From assembly GCA_904419725.1 (NCBI GenBank), contig CAJFSP010000005.1, positions 1 to 64,000 of the forward strand: a stretch of DNA of 64,000 nucleotides, read 5' to 3'. The position numbers and the translations under genes were made by a program. Positions 7,360 through 15,913 of the stretch are shown here, one piece after another (position 1 is the stretch's first letter; each line of letters begins with the position of its first letter). Below the pieces are notes generated by a model. It searched no databases. It had not been told where the DNA came from and was given only the letters and a program-made list of their open reading frames with translations. The DNA comes from Candidatus Heteroclostridium caecigallinarum. Lineage in GTDB: Bacteria; Bacillota; Clostridia; Christensenellales; CAG-314.

Positions 7360-9129
7360 ATGGGAGAGAAGAAAAAAGAAAAAAAGAGCGGGGTTATGGC
7401 GTCAATCAAAAGATTCGTGCCGTATTTCAAGCCGTATAAAAAGATATTTTTCTGGGATTTGTTCTGTGTGTTCGTCGCCACGGTAATCGAACTGGTTTTT
7501 CCGAAATTGGTGGAAGTCATCACGGGCGACGCCACGGCAAGCGGCGGCATAAATCTGCGCCTTGTGCTTATCGTCTGCGCCGCGCTGATTATTTTGCGCG
7601 CGGTGGAAGTGGTTTGCCGTTTCTTTATGGTCAAATGGGGACATATGTCCGGAGCGTATGTCGAAACCGACCTCAGGGAAAACTTGTTCCGCCATTTGCA
7701 GGAGTTGCCGCACAGTTTTTACGACAACACGAAAATAGGCACGCTGATGTCGAGAATTTCCACCGACCTGTTTGAAATCACGGAATTCGCCCATCACTGC
7801 CCGGAAGAGTTTTTCATCGCCTTTATAAAAATCGTGGGCATATTTGTCATCATGATGTTTTCCAGCGTGCCCGTCACGCTGTGCCTGTTTGCCGTGATGC
7901 CCTTCATGATTTGGTTTGCCGTGGTGTACAACCGCAAAATGCGCCGCACTTTCAAAATCAACAGGGTGCAGATGGGCGAACTCAACGCCACGGTGGAAGA
8001 CAGCCTCGCCGGAGTGAGAGTCGTTAAATCTTTCGCCAACGAAGACGTCGAGCAGGAAAAGTTCGAAAAAGGCAACGAACGGTTTCTGGAAATCAAACGT
8101 GAAAACTATCAGTACATGGCGACGTACAACTGCGGTCTAAGAGTCATGGACGCCGTGATGTACATTCTCATTCTGCTGCTGGGCGCGCTGTTCAGGCTGC
8201 CCGTTCAGGTATTTGTGACTTATATCCTTTACGCCAACATTCTGCTGGCGTCGATAAAAGCCATTGCCGACTATACCGAGCAGTTTCAAAAGGGCATCAC
8301 CGCTTTCGAGCGTTACAGCGAAATTATGGATATCCCCGTTGGGCTTGACGACAAGCCCGGCGCCGTGGAACTCAAAGACGTCAAGGGCGATGTGGAGTTC
8401 AGACACGTCAGTTTCCGCTATACCGAAGACGGCCCGGACGTGCTCAAAGACATAAACGTCAGCGTCAAAAGGGGCGAAGTGCTGGCGATAGTCGGCCCGT
8501 CTGGCGGCGGAAAGACAACTTTCGCCAGCCTGCTGCCCAGGTTTTACGACGTAACCGAAGGCAGCATAACAGTTGACGGTCTTGACATAAAAGACGTGAC
8601 GCTCAAATCGCTCAGGCGGAATATAGGCGTGGTGCAGCAGGACGTGTATCTGTTTTGGGGCACGGTTGCCGACAATATACGTTACGGCAAACTCGACGCA
8701 ACGAGAGAGGAAGTCATCGCCGCCGCCAAAATGGCCGGCGCCGACGAGTTTATAGAAAAAATGCCGGACGGCTATGACAGTTACGTCGGCGAACGGGGCG
8801 TGAAACTGTCGGGCGGGCAGAAACAGCGCATATCCATAGCGAGAGTGTTTCTCAAAAATCCGCCCATTCTTATTCTGGACGAGGCGACCAGCGCCCTTGA
8901 CAACGAAAGCGAAGTGCTTGTGCAGAAGTCGCTGGAATCGCTGAGCAAGGGCAGGACGACAATCGTCATAGCCCACAGGCTGTCCACGATACGCGGCGCC
9001 ACCAAAATAATGGTGCTGACTGCCGACGGCGTGGAGGAAGAAGGCACCCACGAGCAACTTATGCGCAGCGACGGCCTTTACAAAAAACTGTACGAACTGT
9101 CGGGCAGCGTGGGCACGCTGCGCTGGTGA
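7360..9129 (+). CDS. ABC exporter, fused permease-ATPase
   Basis: 589 residues. Residues ~25-320 are a six-helix exporter-type transmembrane domain. The nucleotide-binding domain has Walker A GPSGGGKTT (~378), the VQQDVYLFWGT Q-loop region, signature LSGGQKQR (~482), Walker B ILILDEATSALD (~503) and an AHRLST H-loop (~537). It would work as a homodimer or half-transporter in the cytoplasmic membrane; the substrate cannot be deduced. The N-terminus is lysine-rich. An internal ATG at 7396 is possible, but 7360 fits the promoter spacing. Confidence 0.9.
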   Translation: MGEKKKEKKSGVMASIKRFVPYFKPYKKIFFWDLFCVFVATVIELVFPKLVEVITGDATASGGINLRLVLIVCAALIILRAVEVVCRFFMVKWGHMSGAYVETDLRENLFRHLQELPHSFYDNTKIGTLMSRISTDLFEITEFAHHCPEEFFIAFIKIVGIFVIMMFSSVPVTLCLFAVMPFMIWFAVVYNRKMRRTFKINRVQMGELNATVEDSLAGVRVVKSFANEDVEQEKFEKGNERFLEIKRENYQYMATYNCGLRVMDAVMYILILLLGALFRLPVQVFVTYILYANILLASIKAIADYTEQFQKGITAFERYSEIMDIPVGLDDKPGAVELKDVKGDVEFRHVSFRYTEDGPDVLKDINVSVKRGEVLAIVGPSGGGKTTFASLLPRFYDVTEGSITVDGLDIKDVTLKSLRRNIGVVQQDVYLFWGTVADNIRYGKLDATREEVIAAAKMAGADEFIEKMPDGYDSYVGERGVKLSGGQKQRISIARVFLKNPPILILDEATSALDNESEVLVQKSLESLSKGRTTIVIAHRLSTIRGATKIMVLTADGVEEEGTHEQLMRSDGLYKKLYELSGSVGTLRW

Positions 9130-9154
9130 TTTTTGTTCGTCGCGGGAGAACGGT

Positions 9155-9238
9155 ATGAACTGGGAAGCGTTTTTTGTGGTGACACTACCCATCATCGCGC
9201 TTGTAGCGGTCTGGTGGGACTGGTACAGAAGGAAGTGA
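9155..9238 (+). CDS. 27-residue single-span membrane peptide
   Basis: ATG at 9155 preceded by GGGAG at 9144-9148, stop TGA at 9236-9238. The peptide has a short polar start, about 18 hydrophobic residues (FFVVTLPIIALVAVWW) and a basic end (WYRRK), so N-out/C-in insertion is likely. It lies between the ABC exporter (25 nt) and the next gene (4 nt), suggesting co-expression and perhaps an accessory role for one of them. No family recognised. Confidence 0.55.
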   Translation: MNWEAFFVVTLPIIALVAVWWDWYRRK

Positions 9239-9242
9239 TATC

Positions 9243-10925
9243 ATGGCAGGAGAAAAGATAGTTTACAGTCCGGTGACGCTGTGGCGCGGTTTTGACGCTC
9301 TGTCGCCGTCGTTCGATACCGAAACCGTCGTCGAGTTTGAAAACGACGGCATAGAATTGTCTTATATTTATTTCAACGGCGTCGCCTATCATGACGGGGT
9401 GAGCCGCGTTTACGGCGTGTTCGCCAGAAGAAAGGGCAAAAAAAACCTGCCCGCCATTGTCCTTCTGGGGCATATAGGTGAGCCGATCAGCGAGCGCGAA
9501 GCGGTGTTCTGGGCAAAAAGAGGGTACGCCGTGCTGGCGTTCGACAACATGGGCGAAACGGAAAACGGCGGCAAACACACCGTTTATCCCGAAAGCGCCT
9601 CTTACGCCAATTACGCTAAAAGCGGCAGGCACCTGACCAACTGCGACACCAACGCCAGGGAAACATGCTGGTATCACTGGGCGGCAAACACCCGCAGGGC
9701 GGTGTCTTTCGTGGCGGCGCAGGACTGCGTGGACACGTCGTCCATCGGTCTTGTGGCGTCGGGCGACGCCGCGGTGACGGCGTGCATGGCCGCCGCTTTC
9801 GACGACAGGCTGTCGGCGTGCGCCGTGCTTTTCGGCGTGTGCTACCAGGACATAGAAATCGTCGAGGGGCAGACCGCCGAACAGATAGAAAAAGCCGAGG
9901 AAAGGGAAAGATGGTTTGCCGGCATCGCGCCGCAAAGTTATCTCATGCATATGCACACGCCGTTTTTCCTTTGCATCGCCGCGAACTCGGCGAAAACCGA
10001 CCTTGACAAGACATATGACGCTTTGGGGCTGATACCCAAAGAAACGCCGTGGGCGCTGTGGATATCCGACAAACTGCCCGGCTCGTCGGGAGACGTGTTT
10101 GTCAGAAACCTTGACAAATGGCTGACGCTCAGGCTCAAAAAACAGATAGACAACGCCCTGCTGCCGGTGGTGGATTTCAGGGTGCTGCGCGGCAGGCTCA
10201 ACCTCATTGTGCGTGTGCCGGACGAGGAAGAAGCGCAGGACGTCAACATATATTTCGCGCGCGAGGCGGCGGAAAACAGCGTGCGCAACTGGAACAAAAT
10301 CAACCTGGAAAACATCGCCGACGGCATATACAGGGCTGTTGTGGACGTGTACGACAAAAAGCAGGCGTGCTACGCCTATTGTAACGTCAGGTACAAAGGC
10401 GGTCTTGTGCTGTCGGGCAACCTGATGGAAATAGGTCCCGACAAACTCTCCGCCGTAACCGAAAGCAGAAAGACCAAGATAATCTACAACGGTCAGATGG
10501 GATTGGGCAGTTTTCAGGTTTACCGTCCGGCGGCGGGCGGCGAAACAAGTTTTTACGACGAGGATAAACTCGAAGTAAAGCAGGGACCCGACGAAATCAG
10601 GGGCATATGCGGCAAAAGTTTCGCCACGTTCGCGCTGAACGACTCGAAATATCTCAAAAACGACGACGGAATACTGGCTTTTGACGTGTACAGCAAAGAC
10701 CCGCAGGAACTCACCGTCAGCGTGGTTGTGGACTACGGCGACGGTCAGAAAATTTACGGCGTCACGGAAAAACTCATCGGCGGCGAACTGTGGCAGAAAG
10801 TGTGCGTGTCGCTGGCGGAACTCAAAGGCGAACGTGGCAGAGTGCCCGGCAGCTGGTCTCTTTGCGAAGTGCTCTGTTTTGAGGCTGAGCGAGAAGTTAT
10901 TATAAACAACGTTATTCTGAACTGA
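9243..10925 (+). CDS. Alpha/beta-hydrolase-like protein, nucleophile uncertain
   Basis: 560 residues. The first ~310 residues resemble the dienelactone hydrolase/acetyl-xylan esterase fold: LPAIVLLGHIGEP, GYAVLAFDNMGET, and the elbow strand SIGLVASGDAAVTA. The usual GxSxG elbow is not seen. The serine of VASGD is one position off where the nucleophile is expected, so activity is doubtful. The C-terminal ~250 residues are beta-rich and include a sugar-binding-like segment (FDVYSKDPQELTVSVVVDYGDG). There is no signal peptide, so it is cytoplasmic. Start at the ATG after AGGAAGTG. Confidence 0.55.
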   Translation: MAGEKIVYSPVTLWRGFDALSPSFDTETVVEFENDGIELSYIYFNGVAYHDGVSRVYGVFARRKGKKNLPAIVLLGHIGEPISEREAVFWAKRGYAVLAFDNMGETENGGKHTVYPESASYANYAKSGRHLTNCDTNARETCWYHWAANTRRAVSFVAAQDCVDTSSIGLVASGDAAVTACMAAAFDDRLSACAVLFGVCYQDIEIVEGQTAEQIEKAEERERWFAGIAPQSYLMHMHTPFFLCIAANSAKTDLDKTYDALGLIPKETPWALWISDKLPGSSGDVFVRNLDKWLTLRLKKQIDNALLPVVDFRVLRGRLNLIVRVPDEEEAQDVNIYFAREAAENSVRNWNKINLENIADGIYRAVVDVYDKKQACYAYCNVRYKGGLVLSGNLMEIGPDKLSAVTESRKTKIIYNGQMGLGSFQVYRPAAGGETSFYDEDKLEVKQGPDEIRGICGKSFATFALNDSKYLKNDDGILAFDVYSKDPQELTVSVVVDYGDGQKIYGVTEKLIGGELWQKVCVSLAELKGERGRVPGSWSLCEVLCFEAEREVIINNVILN

Positions 10926-10935
10926 AAGGTGAAGT

Positions 10936-11109
10936 ATGGATTTCGTCGTTGGGGATAAAATCGTTTCGAAAAAGGTTCATCCGTGCGGCGGCAATGTCTG
11001 GACGATAGTGCGGGTGGGCGCCGACTTCAAAATGAAGTGCGACACCTGCGGCAGAGTCGTTATGCTGGACAGGCTGGATTTCGAAAAAATAGTCAAGAAG
11101 AAACTGTAA
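10936..11109 (+). CDS. DUF951 family small protein
   Basis: 57 residues, matching the small DUF951 family (Bacillus YyzM type): VGDKIVSKKVHPCGGNVW, then VGADFKMKCDTCGRVVML, with three cysteines (17, 35, 38) and a basic C-terminus. Such proteins are near-universal in Firmicutes, often next to housekeeping genes; function is not established, nucleic-acid binding is suspected. Ribosome site AAAGGTGAAG just upstream; the next gene starts 2 nt after the stop. Confidence 0.85.
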   Translation: MDFVVGDKIVSKKVHPCGGNVWTIVRVGADFKMKCDTCGRVVMLDRLDFEKIVKKKL

Positions 11110-11110
11110 A

Positions 11111-11626
11111 ATGGAAAAAACGAGAGGCAAAGTTCTGTCGCGCGTTCTGTCGGCGCTGCTGATAGTGCTGGCGCTGCTGACAGTATGCAAAATATTTTTT
11201 ATAGACATATATACCGTCGTGGGCGCCTCGATGTCGCCGACATATGAAAACGGTCAGCGCGTTTTTGCCCGCAAAGTCGGCGGGGCGGGGCGTTTCGACG
11301 CCGTAATCATCAGGGCGGAAAACTATCGCGGCGGCGGAGTTTTGCCGGAAGACGCCGACAGGCTGTTCAAGCGTGTGGTGGCGGTGGCGGGCGACGTCGT
11401 GTGGTCGGAAAACGGTGTGCTGTGCCTCGAATATGACGGCGAAACGCATATTCTGACCGATGAAAACTACGGCGGCGGGGATATAGACCGCATGAGTGTG
11501 CAGGTGGAGCGCACCGTCGTGCCCGACGGATACGTGTACGTTCTGGGCGACAACCGCAACAACAGCGCCGACAGCAGAATAATAGGGCTTGTGGCGGTGG
11601 AGGATATCGAGGCGGTTGTGCTTTAA
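11111..11626 (+). CDS. lepB: Signal peptidase I
   Basis: 171 residues. One N-terminal transmembrane helix (~10-30), then the catalytic serine motif GASMSPTY (S40), the general-base lysine in LFKRVVAVAGD (K87), and the family box VLGDNRNNSADSR near residue 147. It cleaves signal peptides of exported preproteins on the outer face of the membrane. The short length is typical of Gram-positive SipS-type enzymes. Directly follows the DUF951 gene. Confidence 0.93.
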   Translation: MEKTRGKVLSRVLSALLIVLALLTVCKIFFIDIYTVVGASMSPTYENGQRVFARKVGGAGRFDAVIIRAENYRGGGVLPEDADRLFKRVVAVAGDVVWSENGVLCLEYDGETHILTDENYGGGDIDRMSVQVERTVVPDGYVYVLGDNRNNSADSRIIGLVAVEDIEAVVL

Positions 11627-11656
11627 AAATCACGGCGAAAACTTGTCGGAAAACCG

Positions 11657-11685
11657 TTTACAAATTGTTTTTCATATGATAATAT
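11657..11685 (+). promoter_or_regulatory. Promoter of the trpB2 leader
   Basis: TTTACA, 17-nt spacer, TAATAT preceded by TGA (extended -10). Transcription would begin near 11692, giving a leader of about 220 nt before trpB. Confidence 0.65.
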
Positions 11686-11791
11686 ACAGTCAGCGGGCGG
11701 GTTGCCGCTTGCCGCACGACAAACCATGAGAGGTTTGTGTGCCCAGAAGAGAAGAGAAAAGAATAAGAAAAAGGTTAGAGGAGACGAGCCG

Positions 11792-11848
11792 ATGGAAAGA
11801 TTATGTTTATTCTGGCGATGCTCTGGCGTCGCTTTTTTTGTTTTCTGA
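11792..11848 (+). CDS. Putative 18-residue leader peptide with a Trp codon
   Basis: ATG at 11792 with GAGGAG at 11778-11783, encoding MERLCLFWRCSGVAFFVF and then TGA. The only Trp codon (TGG, 11813-11815) lies at the left foot of the terminator hairpin at 11815-11839. A ribosome stalled there would mask the hairpin. This geometry supports attenuation by tryptophan supply, but coding is not proven. Confidence 0.45.
   Translation: MERLCLFWRCSGVAFFVF
11815..11839 (+). terminator. Attenuator hairpin in the trpB2 leader
   Basis: GCGATGC, loop TCTG, GCGTCGC (one GU pair), then seven T. It stands about 75 nt before the trpB start inside the same transcript, so it must be conditional. No T-box motif is visible nearby. 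Confidence 0.7.
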
Positions 11849-11913
11849 GCGGAAAGCGCTCCGTCCGCCGGGACGTCAAACGGCAAACAAAATAAAATAA
11901 ACGGAGAATAATC

Positions 11914-13284
11914 ATGAAAGAAGAACTTATAAGAAAAGTGCAGCTCACCGACAAGGAGATGCCTACCGCATGGTATAACATTCAGGCGGATTTGAAAGAT
12001 TTGCCGCCTTATCTCAACCCGCAGACGTTGAAACCGGTCACCGCGGAAGAACTCGCGCCGATTTTCCCGCCTGAAATCATCAAGCAGGAAATGTCCAAGG
12101 AGAGATACATCGATATCCCGGACGAAGTTCAGGACATCTACCACACTTACAGACCGAGCAACCTGCACAGGGCTTACGGTCTGGAAAGAATGCTGGGCAC
12201 CCCGGCAAAAATCTTTTATAAATACGAGGGCAACAACGCCACCGGCAGCCACAAACTCAATTCCGCCGTGCCGCAGGCGTATTACAACAAAGCGGCGGGC
12301 ATCAAAAGGCTGACCACCGAAACGGGCGCGGGACAGTGGGGCTCGGCGCTCAGCATGGCGTGCTGCCATTTCGGTCTGGAATGCCAGGTGTATATGGTTA
12401 AAGTCAGTTACAACCAGAAGCCTATGCGCCGCACCTTTATGCAGACTTTCGGCGCCGGCGTGGCCGCCAGTCCGTCAAACCTGACGCAGTTCGGCAGGGA
12501 TTACCTCGCGCAAAACCCTGACAGCAACGGCAATCTGGGTATAGCCATCAGCGAGGCGGTGGAAGACGCCGTGAGCAGAAGCGACACCAATTACGCCCTC
12601 GGCAGCGTGCTCAACCATGTGGCGATGCACCAGACCATTATCGGTCTCGAAACGCAGAAACAGTTTGAAAAAATAGATATGTATCCCGACATCGTCATAG
12701 CGTGCGCCGGCGGCGGCAGCAACTTTTCGGGTATAGCCTTCCCGTTTGTCAGAGACAAACTGCAAGGCAAAGCCGACACCCGCATAATCGCCGCGGAAAG
12801 CGCCGCGTGCCCGTCGCTTACGAAGGGCGTTTACGCGTATGATTACAGCGACGTGGGTCACATGTGCCCGATTACCAAAATGTACACCCTCGGCGCCAAC
12901 TTCATGCCGAGCGGCGTGCACGCCGGCGGACTGAGATATCACGGCATGAACCCGATTGTCAGCAAACTGTATCACGACGGTGTAATCGAAGCGGCGGCTT
13001 ACAGCCAGCTCGACACCCTCAAAGCCGGCATGGCGTTCGCGCAGGCGGAGGGAATTATACCCGCCCCTGAATCAACGCACGCCATAAAGTGCGCCATGGA
13101 CGAAGCGCTTAAAGCCAAAGAAGAAGGCGTGTCAAAGACGATAGTCTTCTGCCTCAGCGGCAACGGCTATTTCGATATGTACGCTTACGAGGCTCTGCTC
13201 GCCGGCAGCCTTAAAGACAGCAACGCGCCCGAAATCGACAAAAACAAAATTTCTTTGCCGAAAATCGCGGGTCTGCAGGAGTGA
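11914..13284 (+). CDS. trpB: Tryptophan synthase beta-like protein, TrpB2 type
   Basis: 456 residues, longer than TrpB1 (~400) and matching the TrpB2 class: N-terminal extension with PTAWYNIQADL and PPxLNPxTxxP, PLP lysine K114 in GSHKLNSA, and phosphate-binding CAGGGSNFSG near residue 263. It condenses indole (or another nucleophile) with serine through PLP. There is no trpA or other trp gene in the window, which is typical of TrpB2 working as an indole-salvage enzyme. Preceded by a probable attenuator and followed by its own terminator. Confidence 0.9.
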   Translation: MKEELIRKVQLTDKEMPTAWYNIQADLKDLPPYLNPQTLKPVTAEELAPIFPPEIIKQEMSKERYIDIPDEVQDIYHTYRPSNLHRAYGLERMLGTPAKIFYKYEGNNATGSHKLNSAVPQAYYNKAAGIKRLTTETGAGQWGSALSMACCHFGLECQVYMVKVSYNQKPMRRTFMQTFGAGVAASPSNLTQFGRDYLAQNPDSNGNLGIAISEAVEDAVSRSDTNYALGSVLNHVAMHQTIIGLETQKQFEKIDMYPDIVIACAGGGSNFSGIAFPFVRDKLQGKADTRIIAAESAACPSLTKGVYAYDYSDVGHMCPITKMYTLGANFMPSGVHAGGLRYHGMNPIVSKLYHDGVIEAAAYSQLDTLKAGMAFAQAEGIIPAPESTHAIKCAMDEALKAKEEGVSKTIVFCLSGNGYFDMYAYEALLAGSLKDSNAPEIDKNKISLPKIAGLQE

Positions 13285-13321
13285 CTTGGCGGGCGACAAA
13301 CCGCAAAAGACTTTACAATAC

Positions 13322-13355
13322 GGCCGTTTTGAGTTAAACTCAAAGCGGTCTTTTT
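13322..13355 (+). terminator. Intrinsic terminator after trpB
   Basis: GGCCGTTTTGAGT pairs with ACTCAAAGCGGTC (two GU pairs), followed by five T. Confidence 0.9.
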
Positions 13356-13372
13356 GTGTATTTAGGAGAGTT

Positions 13373-14263
13373 ATGAAAAAATTTGTTTTATCGACGGAGT
13401 CGACTTCCGATTTGCCGTTGAGTTATCTCACGGAAAACAATGTCGCCTGCTATGAAATGGGCGGTATGGTCGGTGATTTCGAATTCGGCGGCACAAGCGG
13501 CAATTCGCTGGATATCAAAGATTTTTTCAACCGCATGCGTGACGGCGAAAAAACCATGACCACGCAGGTTAACCTTGCCGAAGCCGAAAGATTTCTGGAA
13601 AGTTTTCTTAAACAGGGCAAAGACGTTCTGCACCTGGCGTTTTCGTCGGCGCTCAGCGGCACATATAACAATTTTGTCGCCGCCGCGGAGACGCTCGGCA
13701 AAAAATATCCCAACAACAAGGTGCTGGTGGTGGACAGCCGCGCCGCTTCTCTCGGCGAGGGGTTGTTTGTCCATTTCGTCAACAAAAAAGCGGAAGAAGG
13801 CGTTTCGATTGACGAGGCGTACGAATACGCCCTGTCCATAAGGGACGACATCTGCCACTATTTCGTGGTGGACGACCTCGAATATCTGTACAGGGGCGGC
13901 AGGGTCAAAAAATCCACGGCGGTGCTTGGCACGCTGCTCAGAATCAAGCCTGTGCTGCACGTTGATCTGGAAGGCAGGCTTATTCCGCTTAAAAAGGTCA
14001 TGACGCGCCGCAAGAGTCTCAACGCCCTTGTGGACTATATGCAGACAAAATACGACGGCTGGTCCGACGACGTGTTTATCTCGCACGGCGACTGCCAGGA
14101 AGAAGCCGAATACGTCGCCAGACTCGTTACCGAAAAAATCGGCGTGCCGGGGGAAAAGATTCTCATCAACCATCTCGGGCCTGTCATCGGTTCCCACTCG
14201 GGGCCGGGCACGGTGGCGCTTTTCTTCCACGGCAGAAACAAAAGGGAAGACAAAGAAGATTGA
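13373..14263 (+). CDS. DegV family fatty-acid-binding protein
   Basis: 296 residues. DegV hallmarks: STESTSDLP at the N-terminus, LAFSSALSGTYNN near residue 87, DSRAASLGEG near 119, EYLYRGGRV near 167 and GSHSGPGTVALFF near the C-terminus. These proteins bind a long-chain acyl group; in some Firmicutes (FakB) they present fatty acid to the kinase FakA. No fakA-like gene is in the window. The start is the ATG at 13373 with AGGAGAG; the frame is open upstream, but only through the trpB terminator. A second DegV is at 54969. Confidence 0.88.
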   Translation: MKKFVLSTESTSDLPLSYLTENNVACYEMGGMVGDFEFGGTSGNSLDIKDFFNRMRDGEKTMTTQVNLAEAERFLESFLKQGKDVLHLAFSSALSGTYNNFVAAAETLGKKYPNNKVLVVDSRAASLGEGLFVHFVNKKAEEGVSIDEAYEYALSIRDDICHYFVVDDLEYLYRGGRVKKSTAVLGTLLRIKPVLHVDLEGRLIPLKKVMTRRKSLNALVDYMQTKYDGWSDDVFISHGDCQEEAEYVARLVTEKIGVPGEKILINHLGPVIGSHSGPGTVALFFHGRNKREDKED

Positions 14264-14275
14264 CGGACAAAACAA

Positions 14276-14305
14276 AAGACGCTTTCAGACGAAAGCGTCT
14301 TTTTT
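14276..14305 (+). terminator. Intrinsic terminator after degV
   Basis: AAAAGACGCTTTC, AGAC, GAAAGCGTCTTTTTT: a long perfect stem with A and T tracts. Confidence 0.95.
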
Positions 14306-14647
14306 ATTGGCGCAAAGATACTCGGGTTTCTTTCGCTGCGGTGGGTTATGAACGGGAAAACCCATAACATAAAAATCCACATCCGGCTCCGATTGCCTTT
14401 TCCGTCAGTCAACCGCCTGTAATCTGCGGGCAAGGCCGTCATGACAATTTGTCCGTGGCGGTACGGTTTCTTTCCCGAAACCTTTATAATAAAAATCCCT
14501 TTCTACCGTCGGCGCCGGGCGTCGGTCGCCTTTTCTCCCTGCGATTATAGTGAGCGCGCTCCGGGCGGAAATTATACGTCCGCCGGTGATTTTTTTTATT
14601 CCGGCTGTTTTTTTGCCAAAAATGCCTAAAAAAACATTATTTTTTGA
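14306..14647. other. Gene-free stretch before the ribosomal operon promoter
   Basis: I see no convincing coding sequence on either strand, no tRNA and no recognised riboswitch. It contains several short GC-rich palindromes, a TATAAT-like run near 14488, and T/A-rich tracts near 14590-14645. It may be pure spacer or hold an unrecognised RNA. Confidence 0.5.
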
Positions 14648-14676
14648 TTGACGGTATTGAACGCCTGTGATAATAT
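14648..14676 (+). promoter_or_regulatory. Promoter of the S10-spc-alpha ribosomal operon
   Basis: TTGACG, 17-nt spacer, TAATAT with a TGTGA extension before the -10. The rpmG promoter at 61182 has the same TGTGA-TAATAT shape. An upstream A/T tract resembles an UP element. Confidence 0.8.
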
Positions 14677-14682
14677 ATTTAG

Positions 14683-14929
14683 GCTGCGACAAAAGGTTGA
14701 TGCGGAAAGTTACTCAAAAAAAGAGATAATTTCCGCGGACGAGCCGGAAAAACAAGCAATCCGGCGGCCTCGGTGAGTGAGCAAACGGTTTTCGGCAAGG
14801 TGCCGTCCGACAGGGTTTCGGCGGCAAACCGGTCAAATTCAAGGTTGCTTATTTTTAATGTGGCGGTATGACACACACGGAAGCGTGGTTGTCATAAACG
14901 GGGTTCAAATAAAATAGAGAGGAGAAAAC
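14683..14929 (+). promoter_or_regulatory. Long 5' leader of the ribosomal operon
   Basis: About 245 nt of untranslated leader between the promoter and rpsJ. TATGAC at 14866-14871 and GTCATA at 14891-14896 can pair around a purine-rich loop. A leader of this length suggests control by a ribosomal protein (L4 in other bacteria), but I see no recognisable 23S mimic. Confidence 0.45.
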
Positions 14930-15238
14930 ATGGCAAGTCAAAAAATCAGAATCAAATTGAAAGCGTACGACCACAGCCTTATCGACGCCTCGGCGGCGAA
15001 AATCGTGGAAACGGCAAACAGAATGGGTTCGAAAGTCAGCGGTCCTATCCCGCTCCCTACACAGAGAGAAGTCGTGACCATACTTCGCTCGCCGCATAAA
15101 GATAAGGATTCGCGCGAGCAGTTCGAGCTCAAAACGCACAAAAGGCTTATCGATATTTACAGCCCTAACTCAAAAACGGTGGACAGTCTTTCCAAACTGG
15201 ATCTTCCGGCGGGCGTAAGCATACAAATCAAACTTTAA
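14930..15238 (+). CDS. rpsJ: 30S ribosomal protein S10
   Basis: 102 residues, full length. Contains [17 protein letters not shown] at the N-terminus and the conserved [29 protein letters not shown]. It sits in the 30S head and, as NusE, joins transcription antitermination with NusG (encoded at 61.7 kb). First gene of the supercluster; GAGAGGAG ribosome site. Confidence 0.97.
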   Translation: MASQKIRIKLKAYDHSLIDASAAKIVETANRMGSKVSGPIPLPTQREVVTILRSPHKDKDSREQFELKTHKRLIDIYSPNSKTVDSLSKLDLPAGVSIQIKL

Positions 15239-15269
15239 TTGACCAGAGAGTCGGAGGTGAACTTTATCA

Positions 15270-15902
15270 ATGAATAAAGCAATCATAGGTAAGAAATTGG
15301 GAATGACTCAGGTTTTCACCGCTGACGGCGCGGTGATTCCGGTGACCGTGGTGGAAGCCGGCCCTTGCGCCGTGGTGCAAAAGAAAACCGTTGAAAGAGA
15401 CGGCTACAACGCCGTGCAGCTCGGGTTCAGAGACGTTAAGGAAAGCAAACTCAACAAACCGGAACTCGGCCACCTGAAAAAGGCGGGCGTCAGCGCGAAA
15501 GACGTGCTTAAAGAATTCAAATTCGACAATATCGACAGTTTCGAAATCGGTTCGGAAATCAAATGCGACATTTTTGCCGACGGCGACGTCATCGACGTTA
15601 CCGGCACCAGCAAAGGCCACGGGTTTTCCGGCGTAATCAAAAGATGGAACAGCCACCGTCTTAAAGAAACTCACGGTGTCGGCCCTGTACACAGAGAGGT
15701 TGGTTCTCTCGGCGCTAACAGCGACCCGTCAAGAGTTTTTCCGGGTAAACACATGCCCGGCCAGTACGGCGGCGAACAGGTAACCGTACTCAATCTCACG
15801 GTCGTGAAAGTCGACACGGCAAGAAACGTGCTTCTGATTAAGGGCGCTGTCCCGGGTGCAAGAAACGGCATCGTTTACATCAGAGAGGCTGTCAAGAAAT
15901 AA
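15270..15902 (+). CDS. rplC: 50S ribosomal protein L3
   Basis: 210 residues. IGKKLGMTQVFTADG at the start and the conserved central loop with GHGFSGVIKRW and GSLGANSDPSRVFPGKHMPGQYGG, which reaches the peptidyl-transferase centre. Assembly-initiator protein of the large subunit. Preceded by GGAGGTG. Confidence 0.97.
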   Translation: MNKAIIGKKLGMTQVFTADGAVIPVTVVEAGPCAVVQKKTVERDGYNAVQLGFRDVKESKLNKPELGHLKKAGVSAKDVLKEFKFDNIDSFEIGSEIKCDIFADGDVIDVTGTSKGHGFSGVIKRWNSHRLKETHGVGPVHREVGSLGANSDPSRVFPGKHMPGQYGGEQVTVLNLTVVKVDTARNVLLIKGAVPGARNGIVYIREAVKK

Positions 15903-15913
15903 GGAGCGGAAAA

